Shown: positions 51,701-63,535, numbered from the stretch's first letter. The stretch is DNA of 64,000 nucleotides from Serinus canaria (GCF_022539315.1 NC_066315.1:121919874-121983873), one strand, 5' to 3'. Program-made: numbers and translations. The notes: generated by a model from the letters alone, not told the origin.

Positions 51701-52183
51701 AACTCTTCTGGCTAATTACTACTGACTTTCAGTATTATCATACAATAAGGGAGAATATGCTATTTTTTTTAAGGCTGTGGAGAAAGTACAAAATTGAAGA
51801 AGCAGTGAATGGGAACGTGTTAAAATATGAACCGTTTTGTATGCTTAGTTAAAAATGTAACCCTCAGAAGCCCTGTCATGGTCCCTCATTAGATCTGGCT
51901 TGAGAGCATAAAAAATGGGTTGAAGTGAACAAACCTCATCTTAGGTGGTTCTCTACATTTCGTCTTTACATTTTCCATTGTACCTGATAGAATAGATGAG
52001 CTCTGAGAAGAAGTCACTCCCTACTTCAGTTAAAATGAATAAATCTGGAAAGTGAAACCTGTCCCTTTCCATGTATATCTTTCACTTGAGTATCTTATTG
52101 TGAAGTTCTAAATCTTATTTGCTTTGAGCAATTAACTTTCCGTTGAATCTTGCTTCCATTTACCTTGACATTTAATTTACCAA
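51701..52183. other. AT-rich stretch, no feature recognised
   Basis: Nothing supportable is seen. Confidence 0.5.
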
Positions 52184-52232
52184 ATCTCTCTCTGTCTCTC
52201 TGTGTGTGTGTGTCTCTCTCTTTTTCTCTCTC
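52184..52232. repeat. TC/TG compound microsatellite
   Basis: TCTC runs flank a short TG run, all pyrimidine-biased on the + strand. Confidence 0.9.
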
Positions 52233-54160
52233 ATATTACTCTTACTGTTGCTCTGTTTGTTTTTTGTTTATGTTATAATTATATTTCCTCACAAATTTCC
52301 ATTCAGTCATTTCAGGAATGGAGCAGTCTTTAGTGTTCTAAGGACACTGTGCCTTTGAATCTACGTTATTGGAAAACAGTCAGACAGGAGATTTCCCCTT
52401 GAGTTACTCTGTAAGCTTTTGTGGTTTTCATATAATTTCTTTTATATGTTCATATTTTTGGGGGGGGTGAGAGTAAAGTTCAATCTCTTATTCTCCTGGC
52501 AAACATTCATAAAACAAAAGAAACACCACCTGATTACTTGTGTGAAAGAAATTATGAAAAACCATATGCCAAATCACATTAGTAGCAAAAAGTGAAAAGA
52601 TAGAAAAAAATCCAAATGCCCACAATATCTCCATTCTGTAATCTTTAGATATATGAAGTATGTGTTATTTATAACAATGATGGATAGGGGTTTTTTTTCT
52701 TTATAAAATGTGAGTTATAAATTGAGTCTGTCTTTAAGAAAGAAAAAAGTAACCAAACATCTACCTGAAAACAACTTGGCCATTTATAACTTATACATTT
52801 TACATATCCAAAGTGAATTTTGATTCAGAAGTAATTGCTATAAATATTGAACCCTATAATATATGGGCGGCACATTACTTTTTTTTAAGTATTAAAATAT
52901 CGGCAAAAAAATCCACATTTTCTATTCTGATTTCTCACATAATGTAATGAATTATTTCATAAAATATACATCAATTTCCATATTTCTCTCATTGTATTTT
53001 CTATATAAATGCTTTGGCCCTACAAATTTATTATGGTCAAAGATGCCCAGAATGTGTAAGAAAAATCTCTTGTTTATACAATTCCTTTATTTTAGGAACT
53101 GGTGACTCACAGGACCTTCATGACCTTAATAAATTGAGGACTTCTTCAATATCTGACTGTACAAGGTTGAATATTATCCTCATTATTTCCTTGTCTATAT
53201 AACGAGGGACCAGCTCCACCACAGTCACCAAACGGTGCTGGTAGGCACAACTCATAATACTAATACACATATTAATATCTAATACAGATATTATAATAAT
53301 TAATACTAATTTCCAGAGTATAATTATCCAGTTCTGTTGCCAGATGTACAACTCTTCATGTGTCTGCCATAAAGTGTATGCTGTTGGACTGAGATCAGTT
53401 ACCCAAGAAATATGTATCACTCGCTAATACTAACGTGTCCTCAATAAAACTTTCTTCTTCATCAATTCGTATATGCTCTGAAAGCTTTGCCAGCAAAAAT
53501 TTAATGTTTTGTCAGATTATCAACAAAAATACAAAATAGCTGTCAGTAAAAACAATGCTTTACCTCAGAACATCTTTTCCTGAGAAATTTGATCATGATA
53601 CTCATGAAATTTTTTTTTTAACAATTTAAATTGCAAAACTAATTTTTGACTGAAGACCTGAGCTGAAAACAAACAAGTAAGCTCTAGCTAGCTACAAAAT
53701 AGAAATTCCTGCGTGATATATTTTGAATTGCTCTTCTAATCACTTCTCTTTTAATAAGCCCTAAGTATCAACTGTCTATAAGTTAAGATTAGATAAATAT
53801 ACTCAAGTATATTCAATTTTTAAAAAGAGGGGTTCCTAAGTCACCAAGATGACAATGGGTATTTGCCTAAAGAAATGAAATTTGGCCTGGGGATCAGTCT
53901 TACTGTGTCTCTTAGTGCTGCAGTGAAATTGGTGTTGATGTGTGAAGCAGGCTAAGGGTTTACATGAATTCATGGTGAATTCTGCAACTGTTGTCATAAA
54001 TGTCTGCTTTATATTCTTTGTGGTTCTCTGCACGTGTCTAGCTCACAGGAATTCCAAAATGAGTGACAGTCCATAGGGAGTAAAGCAGAACTTGAAAATG
54101 TCCTTCGGTTTCTTTTTTTTTTTAATTAAGTGATGATGCGTATGGAAGCAAGACTTGAAA

Positions 54161-54163
<3 letters not shown>
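52233..54163. other. AT-rich presumed intron with one weak exon candidate
   Basis: At 53096-53165 a strong acceptor (ACAATTCCTTTATTTTAG) is followed by a frame reading TGDSQDLHDLNKLRTSS and a weak donor (ACAAG|GTTGAA). Its entry phase does not match the exon at 14524 directly. A G-run lies at about 52460-52467. Confidence 0.4.
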
Positions 54164-54209
<46 letters not shown>

Positions 54210-54252
54210 AATAATACATATATATATATATTATGTATTATATATATATATG
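54164..54252. repeat. Interrupted TA microsatellite with duplicated junction
   Basis: A TA run ends in TATATATGGAAT, is broken by ATACA and TTATGTATTA, and resumes to end in the same TATATATGGAAT. The unit that joins TA array to flank has thus been duplicated, and the middle part is strongly self-complementary. Confidence 0.92.
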
Positions 54253-54612
54253 GAATGAGCCTTTCTTCCTCACCATTTGTAAATATACATAAAGATGCTT
54301 AAAAAAGAGAAAGTATGGATAAAAGATATATTGAATAAATTTTCACTGTTGGTTTGCCAAGCAACAAAATATTTTAAAATTTTCTACATTTTTCAGGTAT
54401 TCTTTACAAATATTTTAATGTCGACACTGCCTCCTACCTCTAGTGTTAAGTGAAATGTGCACCAAAAAGAGAAGCACTCGGAGTACGGAAATGACAAAGT
54501 CGAGGTTACACATGCAGCATGAACTTGACTTCCTTGTGTGTACATGTTTTGATAAGGTCCTTTATTATTTGATCACAGAAGTATTTGACTTTTGTTCTCC
54601 ATTTGATTTCAG
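54253..54612. other. AT-rich spacer before the candidate exon
   Basis: The same frame as the exon that follows is open from 54443, but with a composition unlike the exon. This is read here as intron, ending in a strong polypyrimidine tract. Confidence 0.4.
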
Positions 54613-54718
54613 GTCAAAATCAAACTGTACAAGTTCAGATCAGTATGAGTTAGGTCTCCATTGGGCAACAATAAAGAAAGTTTTGACCAACCTGAGGGAG
54701 CTAAGATCCTCTGAAAAA
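54613..54718 (+). CDS. Candidate internal coding exon, downstream partner of 14524-14633
   Basis: The acceptor TTTTGTTCTCCATTTGATTTCAG|G is excellent and the donor CTGAAAAA|GTGAGAG is fair. Entered with one base, which completes the codon left by the 14524 exon (AA+G, Lys), the 106 bases give 35 whole codons and end in phase 0. The peptide contains SNCTSSDQYELGL and ends KKVLTNLRELRSSEK, a helix-like, charged sequence in keeping with a coiled-coil protein. The frame runs only five more codons past the donor before a stop. The implied intron is about 40 kb, long but possible. Splice signals and phase are seen; linkage to the other exon is inferred. Confidence 0.45.
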
Positions 54719-55966
54719 GTGAGAGTTGTCTTGTGAAAGATGCCATGGGTTAAAATTGAGCTCTCTGGGCTTCTGCTTTGCTTGAAATGTTGCTACACCT
54801 CTCAGTGCCCTCTCTCTGTTCTGTCATAGCAAATATTCATTCAAGTGTTTCCTGATCTCATAAGAGTGTTCTGAGAATAAATTAATTACTCCTTTTGAAG
54901 CACCATGATATTACAGTGATGACATAGATAGAAGCCCATGAAGAAAAATAAAAGCCTATTTGCTTCAGGGCTTAGAGGGTATGTTGTAAATACAACGTAG
55001 AACCACATGTTGAACATAAGGATAAAAAGAAATATCCAGCTGTTGCTTAGCACTTTGTCCCCAGTACTTCCAGAGGCTCAGGGGAGGGAAAGGGTAGGAG
55101 AAAAATTGGGGTTTTTGCCTACAAGAGTTTTGACAGCAAACTAGTATGTGGTGTGCCCAAAGCACAGGACAGAGGTAATGTTGGGGATTTTATTAACAGC
55201 TCTTCAGTTTCAGTTGTCATGAAACTTATTCAAAACTGAATTAAAATACTTCTTTACCCCTATTCTCTTTGAATGGACCTCTTCAGAATACAGTGATTCA
55301 GAGACTTTGTGATGCATAGAGAGGTCAATTAATAATGCCTTATGCCAGGACTAATTGATCTGTTGACAACATATATATAAATATATATAAACATAAATAT
55401 CTTATATATAAAACATAAATATCTTAGAAGATAGTTTTGCATTTATTATGAACATTTCTCATTAAAGAGTAAACACTTTAAAACATCTCAAATGCTCACA
55501 AGGCACTAAGGCTTTGTGATACTTTATGCTATTTTCTCCCTTTTTGATAGTAGCTGAAATAAAGAAAATGGCTTACAGATTTAGCTGTGTATACAGTTTG
55601 AAAGTAACAACTGAAAAATGATGTTCATAATCTGAATTGCAATGAAACCAATTATCTGTACCATGGTGTTTCACTTGGGAATACTCTGAAAGGTTTAGTA
55701 TTTCTTAAAAGAAATTAAAAACAGCTGTAAAAATACCATAAAACAAAAATAGCAGCTGCAAAAGAGATTAACATTCCTAAATTTCATTTGAACCTGAGAT
55801 GCTATTTTTCCAACAGAAACGTACATATATACTGATTTTTAAAATCTATTCTTTATGAAACTATATCCTTTTAAGAAAAAAAAGTGTTTTGTTCAGTTTT
55901 TTTTTTCATTTCACCATTCCTTGATGTTACTTATGAATTTCATGAACATTCTTCCCCTCTGCCTAG
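54719..55966. other. AT-rich presumed intron
   Basis: A 16-base sequence, AAACATAAATATCTTA, occurs twice 22 bases apart (55389 and 55411) in a TA-rich patch at 55370-55426. CAGCTG E-boxes occur near 55725 and 55755. No gene is seen. Confidence 0.45.
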
Positions 55967-56035
55967 GAATTTTGTTTTACACTTTCTTCTGTAATTGTCA
56001 AAGAAAAGCTGCAATTGTTGAATCTTGAAGAATGA
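55967..56035 (+). CDS. Speculative terminal coding exon
   Basis: After a very good acceptor (CATTCTTCCCCTCTGCCTAG|G) the phase-0 frame, which matches the phase-0 end of the 54613 exon, runs 22 codons (including SSVIVKEKLQLLNLEE) to a TGA at 56033-56035. An AATAAA follows at 56072-56077. The coding part is short, so chance is a serious alternative. If it is real, it is the end of the gene or of an isoform. Confidence 0.2.
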   Translation, partial: EFCFTLSSVIVKEKLQLLNLEE

Positions 56036-56039
56036 TTTA

Positions 56040-56640
56040 AATATAACCCATTAAGAATTAAAGATCTGCCTAATAAACAATTTATAGCAATCCTTGCACT
56101 TTTGTTACTTACAGCTGTCAAACAGCTTTCAAACTGAGCTCAAATCACCCTGTGCCTGTTTTAAAATTTTATATAGCGTCTGTTTTCCAATTAAGCAGCC
56201 AGTCTTAGATGAAACCTTTCCTAATCTTTTTCATATATATAATAAAACCAAATGTAATTTATAAAACAGAACTGGAGGTGCTGACAGTATAAAACAGTTT
56301 ATTTTGCAGTCTTGGTCAAAACATATGGCAGCAACTTTTCTAGACTTCTGCCAGATGGCGGGCCTTAATCGATTTTGTCTGTTGTGCCGTATGTTAATTC
56401 TCTGTGAAAAGTGTTTCTTCAAACTCAATTAAAAAAATAATGACTTTCATTTTCTTACTGAGCAACTAATGCTAAAACTGTGATTTAGGTACGTCTGTTT
56501 AAGTTTGAAAAGTTTTTGAAAGCCCCAAGATATTTACACAACAGGTAAAATTGATTCTAATGGTCTTGAAAGCTTTGATTGTTATTCATCAGCTTGTGTA
56601 TCATTTCATGTGAATCTGAATAAATTTACCTTTATGATAA
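56040..56640. promoter_or_regulatory. Candidate conserved non-coding stretch (enhancer or 3' UTR)
   Basis: This stretch has little simple repeat, several retained CpGs in AT-rich context (GGCGGGCCTTAATCG at about 56356, TGCCGTATG near 56386), a CCAGATGGCGG motif at 56351-56361 resembling a YY1 site, and several homeodomain-type cores. It could be the 3' UTR of the speculative exon or an independent element. Conservation is unknown. Confidence 0.2.
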
Positions 56641-59202
56641 TATTCCTTATCTTGCATTTCTGTTTTTCTTGTGGCTTTTTTTAAACTAATGATAGTGTTT
56701 CATTCTGTAAATTAGAGTAATTTTGAACACCAAAAGACCCCAGAGAAAAATTCTCAAATCATCAACACTAAACTCATTATTCCAAACTGTAAACACATTA
56801 AACTAGAAGAGGAGAATAGCATCTATCTCTACATCTCAATAAAGATACTGTTTGATGCAATAGCTGTTATAAACTTTAAGTACTGGTCTACCCAATACAG
56901 TTTGGTGTGCTTCCTACGTCTCCCATATTAAAATATTATATTTTATGTGACTATACCATATTTAATAAATGTTCACAAAGGCCAGTCTCCAAGGTTATTT
57001 TAACAGGCAGTTTTTGCTATGGTAGAGTATCAGATTTCCTCTCTACCCAATAAATAATGAGGTATTAATTTTTGATAAAGGTGTTTCCTGATGGGCGAAC
57101 ATAGTAGACACAAAATCTTTAAATTCTACTAAAATTCTAGCAGTTATAGTTTCTATGTATTTTGATGAGTAGCTTAACAGTATGGATGCTTTAATAAATA
57201 CATTTTAAAAAAATCTCTGAGTTAACAGAAAATGTAGTAAATGTTTATGAATTTTGGTCTCTTTTTACTGCCATTGTTCTTTTGTTATATATATTATTTG
57301 TGACACAGGCTTAGATTTTGAACTAAAATAAGACTTGTGCATAACAGAAATCAAATGAAAGGAACTAGTCCCCAGAGAAATATGCAATCCTTTTGTAGAA
57401 CCTAGCTTTAATGTAGACCAGTACTTAGCATATTCACAACTTATGAAATGGGTGTATGTTGAAACAAAATATCAACCAGATCTATTCTCCTCACCATGTT
57501 TATTTTATGACTACTTTCTTTTGAAATAGAGCAGGGTTATGGTAATATGTATGTAGACTAAATAGGTTGTGTTTTCTCCAGCAGTAATCCCACACAAGTA
57601 CAAGGCAGAAACACTGTGTTTTTCCAAAACAATCCAGCAAGGGCAAATGACAGCCTTACCTGATGGCTGATACCTTTTATAGTACAGCTGTGACATATTT
57701 TATGCATCACAAAGAATGATCAAACATTTCTCTGGAACCTTTCTGTCATGGAATGTGGCCCCATGTCTCATGTATTCCTTTACTTTGGCCTATAAAACAC
57801 CTAAATACTAAATTAGACATTTTTTACCAATCAGTAATTATTCTGTAATCAGGATGCATTTAGGAACAGGGTAAAATATTTATTTTGTGTTACATTTAAA
57901 ATTTATTGGATTTTAGTATTTGCTAATGATCATTTGGAATATATTTAAGATAAATAGTGCACATACATAGTAATAAAAATGTCATGGAAGGCAATTAATT
58001 AATTTTAAATGGACCATATGCTTATATTTTGGAAAATAAAATGGAGTACAGCTTGGATTGTGGTGATTTTGGAATTTAATGTTTTAAAGATTCTTACCTA
58101 TAAAATTATGTTGATATATTTGACACAAAACCTCTTAGCAATTTAACTATCCTGAGTTCTTCACTGTGTTAAGTATTTTTAAAGCAAGGTTCAAACACAG
58201 ATTTTACATCTAATGCAATATATATTTTAGAGTAAGGATAGTGCTCTTTGCTGGTCACTGAGCTGGTTCCCCACACAGACTTCTAGTGTCATTTGAGAGA
58301 TCTAAGGTAACCAGTAAGATGGATTGCAGAAGTGACAGTTGCCTTGCCTCTGAGGAAGGGAAGTGGGAAGCTAGGAGCATATAATAAAGCTTCTTAACAA
58401 TGAGGGTTATTTAGCAACTAGTTCAAAACCTGCATAAATGGCAAGCCATAACAACACATGCCTTTTTTGACAGGGGAAAGAAATCTGTTCTGCATATTAG
58501 CTGTGTTTTAAAGTAAACTTCTCTTATGCAATTTGGGTTTAGTCATAATTGGAAGGGGGCAGACATCAATATTTATAGCCATTAAACATCAGTTCTGAGG
58601 GCAATATATCACTATTACAGTAACAGAAGAATTTGAACCAGGCAGACCTCAGGAGGAGACCTCTCATTGTTTCACCAAGCAAAGCTTGTGGGTTTGCTTT
58701 TCCATTTTGAGATTTTTGGTTCCAGGACTCAAATGCTTTTGACTTTGCGTCTCACTGACATGATTGGAGCACTCCAAGAGATCTGTTAGGAAGACCTCTG
58801 TTGCTGAGAGAATAGAAAGCAATAGGAATTGACTTGGCCCACAACTTGTCCATTAGAAACCTGGATACTACTTTGGAAAGCACTATTATAAACAATAGCA
58901 TAAAACCACTAAATAGAAAATATTACCATACTGTGCTCTTATAGGCATCACCCTTCTAACAAGGAGAAATTAGATAAGATTCAGTCATACATTCACATCT
59001 ATGCAGGATAATCAGGAAGGGTTTTTTATCAGTTAATGGCTTACACACTCTTCAACAGGTGACAAGTGTTAGACTTTTATTTTTTGTCTTTTATATATTC
59101 CAGTGCCTATATACCTTTTTCTGCTGCACCAAAAGGTGGGGACTGAGTTTCTGTTTCTTACAATACCTTTTGTACCTTGCACAGGTAAGTAGTTGCCAGT
59201 CA
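56641..59202. other. AT-rich stretch, no feature recognised
   Basis: I see no transposon, microsatellite or coding evidence that I can support. Confidence 0.5.
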
Positions 59203-59307
59203 GACACCATCTGCAAATTTCTATTTCTTTCTTCACTTAAGAGTGATTCTTCTGAGACACCATCTGCAAATTTCTATTTCTTTCTTCACTTTAGAGTGAT
59301 TCTTCTG
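59203..59307. repeat. 53-bp tandem duplication, nearly identical copies
   Basis: Copies at 59203-59255 and 59256-59307 both begin GACACCATCTGCAAATTTC and differ in the body at one position (CACTTAAGAG versus CACTTTAGAG). Such similarity in non-coding DNA implies a recent duplication. Confidence 0.95.
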
Positions 59308-60424
59308 TTCATCCTTACATACGTTATTTTGGCCAACACTCTGTAGACAAAACTCTCTTTTTTTTTTCTCAGCAGTAGCACTGGGAAGGCATCATGTTTA
59401 AGTGGCATGAATCATGAGCTTCATTTCTCTTTGAGACACCTAAAGAAAAGAGAAGGTGCTTTGATTAGTGAGGTTTAGAAAATGGAAGTGGTATTTGAAG
59501 GGAAAAAAAGGAAAATGGACAGAAAAAAAAGATAATAAGAAGATAAAAAAAAGTATTTTCTGATTTTTTCTTTTCATAATTTTTCTTTAAAACACTGCTC
59601 AATGATAGCACTTTTTCTATTGCAGTAATGAAGTGCACTATTTGCCAAAGCAACCAAAAAATTCTGTTTATAGATGGAGGAAAAAAACAAAGAACTTTCT
59701 TGGGAAATTTCCTGTGTGGAAGGCTATAATTAAATTCTAAGATCCTTTTTCTATGTCTCACAATCTAACACATAAGAGCAGAAGAATTGAGAACTATCCC
59801 ATCCTACTTAATAGAACCTTTCAAGTCCAATAAGAAGAAAGCAGACAATATCCCAAGAAAGAAAAATGCTCTTCCTATACCATTGTCAAGGTTAGATTCA
59901 AACCACTGGGATTTTTATTACTTTCTATGAGTTTCCTTGCTTCTGTGTGGAAAAGGAGAGCAGACAATGCTTACAACACTTGAGCTACTTTCAGAATTCA
60001 GTGAAGTTAGCCTAATCTTAGAAGCACGTTATACAGCACAGTAACTTTGGGAAGAAGACCTTAGTTAATGGATGAACTAAAGTCATGTATTTAAAGAAAT
60101 ACAAAATATTAAAATCTTACCAGAGCCATGAGTTTTTTTCAGTTTCGACCTTTCTGCAACAAGCTTTGATTAGTTCTTTTTTTAGTTTTTTGTTGGGTTT
60201 TTTAATAGGTTTGGGGTCCTGGTTTGGATTTTACACTTAGCAGCCACCCCTTACAATCAGCAAGGAAAAATTCTCTACAGAGAAGGTATGGAGAATTTCA
60301 GGGTAGAGACCTGTTTTCATTTATTTCTAAACTGCTGGCCTACACTTGTCAAACCTAATATAGATTACATGATGCATGAGAAAGAAAAAGTCATGCTCAG
60401 GTAATTTTAAAAAACCGAACTAAA
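59308..60424. other. AT-rich stretch, no gene recognised
   Basis: Several A- and T-runs are present, for example about 59357-59366 and 60177-60205. Nothing else is supportable. Confidence 0.5.
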
Positions 60425-60749
60425 TTCTCCTCTCCTCTCCTCTCCTCTCCTCTCCTCTCGACTCTCCTCTCTCTCCTATGCACTCTCCTCTCCTCTCCTC
60501 GCCTCTCCGCTCCTCGTCCTCTCCTCCGCTCCTCTCCTCGCCTCTCCTCTCCTCTCCTCATCCGCTCCTCTCCTCTCCTCGACTCTCCTCTCCTCGTCCT
60601 CTCCTCTCATCTCCTCGTCCTCTCCTCTCCTCTCCTCCTCCATCTCCTCTCCCTCATCGCTCTCCTCTCCTCTCCTCTCCTCTCCTCTCCTCGTCCGTCT
60701 CCTCTCCTCTCCTCTCTCTCCTCTCCTCTCCTCTCCTCTCCTCTCCTTC
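60425..60749. repeat. CTCCT-type polypyrimidine minisatellite, 325 bp
   Basis: The + strand is almost pure C and T, built on a CTCCT/TCTCC pentamer with scattered G and A interruptions that create variant units (TCCTCG, TCCGC). The minus strand is a GGAGA polypurine tract. Long open frames on both strands (60476-60751 minus, 60478-60774 plus) arise only because the repeat lacks stop codons. Confidence 0.97.
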
Positions 60750-63069
60750 ACTTAAGTTTTTCATAGGCCAATAGCCCTCAAAGCATTTTTAGTGCATCAC
60801 AGTTCTGATTTGCCATATATTTATTTATGACCTTTATCAGCAACAGATGAGCAATTGTACATAAATTGAATAGTGATCATGTGGCATGGGTAATTATCCA
60901 CTAGAGATTGGGAAGGGAATATCAGACAACTTCTCATCTAAAACAGAATTAGAAAACAGGTTTATAGTGGTATACCAAGACAAAGTTGTAAATATACTTT
61001 GGTTAAAATATATACCTGCAGTACTGTCTTAATTAATGGAGAATCCTAAGGTTCAGTTAATTTAACAATCAAATGCATAGAGGGTTTTTTACACAGAAAA
61101 TATATACTAATATTTCTATATTTCATTAATATAGGATCCATATTTCAGCTGGAAAATCTCTCACAGAAGCTGAGCAATCAGCCTCTCTGGGTATGGTATA
61201 GTAATGTACTAGCTTGTGTGTATGAGGTCTTATTATAGAGATGTCAGTTTTAGTTTGAAACATAAACATATTTTTATTTATACATTAGTGCTTATAGTGA
61301 TCAATGACCATCTGTGCAGTATATTAGAATTTGGTTTTGATCAGTAGAAAGCAATTATTCATAAAACTCAAAACAGAAGGCAAAGTTGTGAAAGAAAGGA
61401 GAAGAATTATGTCCTTCTTACAGGGAAGGTAATTTTAATATAGACGAGATTGGCCCAAGTCCTGCAGTTTGGATTGATAGATTATCTAGCAGAACTATCA
61501 TTTCAATAATCTCAATGACAGTGTAGCAGTGGATACTTGGTACAATATTATAAATTAAATTTACTGCAAATGTCATTGGAGAGAATATGGAAAGAGATCT
61601 GTCATTTGTATTTGTAGAAGTTAAGATAGGGAAAAATTTAAGATTCTTTGACAAAACATAACAAAAATTATCTACATGATATAGTTATGATACCAGTTGT
61701 CTAAAAGAATTCTTTCATCACTACTTTGCTCATTAGGATACTTGAATTATCCTAATATTTATTTGATCAGAGAGGGATTATATTCTTTTAAACACAGATG
61801 TATTCTTTATTAAATTTCTGGATTTTAGAATATCCAACATCCATTTTTCAGAAACACTTTTTTTTCAGAAAGTATGAACTGCCTCTGTCTAATTACAGTC
61901 TACTTATGCAACTGTAAGCTAACTTTGAATTGAAAAATATTCACCTCCATACAGAGTTATATGTTGTCCTGACAGTGATGTTTGCAGCATATATACCACG
62001 TTGGTGGTATAATGATTCTGGAAAACAGGGGACTAAGGAACAATAGTAAAAGTATTCTTTCAGTTTACGGTTTTTGTAGCCTTTCTTTGCCATCAAAAGG
62101 TCATAAATAATGTAATCTAAAAGTTTTAAGTAAAATTTACAAAAGACTTGAATTTGCAGGCACCTGAAAATTGTTTGCAACACACTGGAGCTAATTCTCT
62201 TTGAAGTTAGAATTTATAAGTTGAGATGAACTTCCTTCCCTAAGGGAATTTATTGGGAATTATCTTAGAAAGCAGAAATCTGCCATTAGTATAAAGTGCA
62301 ATTAATGCATAAAAAGCCTACTTGTTGTGCTTTGTAGTATTGTGATTTGTTTGGTTTCAGTCTTTTTTTAAGGGATGCTGAAATCCAACAAATGGATATA
62401 AAAATAAACTATATTTCAATTTAACCTTCATCATGTCATATCTTTATCTGCAAAAAATATATCTACATATTTTTAGATTAATCAGCAAGCTGTAAAATAT
62501 AAGAGATCCAATTAATATTAATTATGCTAGTTTTAACTTATAATTGAAATGAAAAATGGAACTCTTCTAACAAATGTATAATGCAAAATGTATTCCTATA
62601 GGGAGGATATCAGGTGGGTCCCTAGAGACCTCAGTTCTATTTTAAGCCTGCTACTGGCTTACTTTGAAACTCTTGGCGAATCACTTAACAGCATTTTGCA
62701 TAATTTTCTCTCCACCTAAATAATAACAACTTTCATCGGGTACTTTGGAAACATATACTTCCATAAAGTGTAAATGAATACTGATGAATGCATGGTCATT
62801 ATTTGAAATATAAATAATTTATAAGATTATGAAAAAATGCTCAATATCTAGATTACTATGAGATTGTTGGTACTGATCTGCCTAATTTCTAACTTTTTTG
62901 TACCTTCATAAGAAACAATTGCATGGCTGAACACATGCACTCTCCTGACTCTTAAGACAAAGAAAATAAGGACAAAATTGCACATATTTTATTCTTTTTA
63001 TTCCTGTTTTCCTCCTACTTCCTTCAGTGTTCCCAGCAGGTCAAGATCCTTTCCTGCTACTCAGGAGTG
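60750..63069. other. AT-rich stretch, no gene recognised
   Basis: It ends in a strong polypyrimidine-plus-CAG signal (CCTCCTACTTCCTTCAG, ending 63027). The frame after it runs into CR1 sequence and is not an exon. Confidence 0.45.
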
Positions 63070-63535
63070 GTGAGCCCACACATAGAGCGTGGGACTACAA
63101 AAAAGATCCAGGCACTGAAGAATCTCTCAGAGGTAAGCCTGAGAGAGCTGAGACTGTTCAGTTTGGAAAAGAGGGTGCTCAGAAGAGTTCTCATCGAATG
63201 TGTATAAATACCTAAAGGTGTGATGAGGGGCAATGGCAAAGAGGACAGAACAAGGACCAGAGCCAGTGGTCAAAAACTGAGACAGGAAGCTTCATTTGAA
63301 AATCAGAAAGCTCTGTTTTTCCATGACAGTGACCAAGCACTGGCCCATTCAGGTGTGTCACTGGTTACTTAGGGAACTGGTGGTATCTGTTCTTGATGAT
63401 ATTCAAAAAACATTTGGATGTGTTCTTTGGTAGTTTGTTCTAGGTCTTGCTTGAGCAGGGATTTGGGATAAGAACACTCCTAGAGGTCCTTTCCAATAAT
63501 GAAAGGAAATAACAACCATTCTATGATTCTGTGAT
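63070..63535 (+). mobile_element. CR1 LINE fragment, 3' end
   Basis: From about 'agagcgtgggactacaaaa' and 'gcctgagagagctgagactg' through 'tgtataaatacctaaaggtg', 'atttggatgtgttctttggt' and 'ggtcctttccaataatgaaa' to the tail CTATGATTCTGTGA. The frame reads the CR1 ORF2 C-terminus (SLRELRLFSLEKR). It is a diverged, 5'-truncated copy. Confidence 0.88.

Noticed and set aside
51476..51852. ORFs with FVLFC and TKQNK repeats.
   Set aside because: They are translations of the CAAAA microsatellite.
60476..60774. Long open frames on both strands encoding E/R-rich and S/P/L-rich repeats.
   Set aside because: They are translations of the CTCCT polypyrimidine array, which contains no stop codons.
63028..63132. 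An apparently perfect exon: strong polypyrimidine acceptor at 63027, an open phase-0 frame and a GAG|GTAAGCC donor.
   Set aside because: From about 63070 the sequence aligns with CR1 ORF2 C-terminal coding sequence, which continues unbroken through the supposed donor into the CR1 3' UTR. The open frame is CR1, not host exon.
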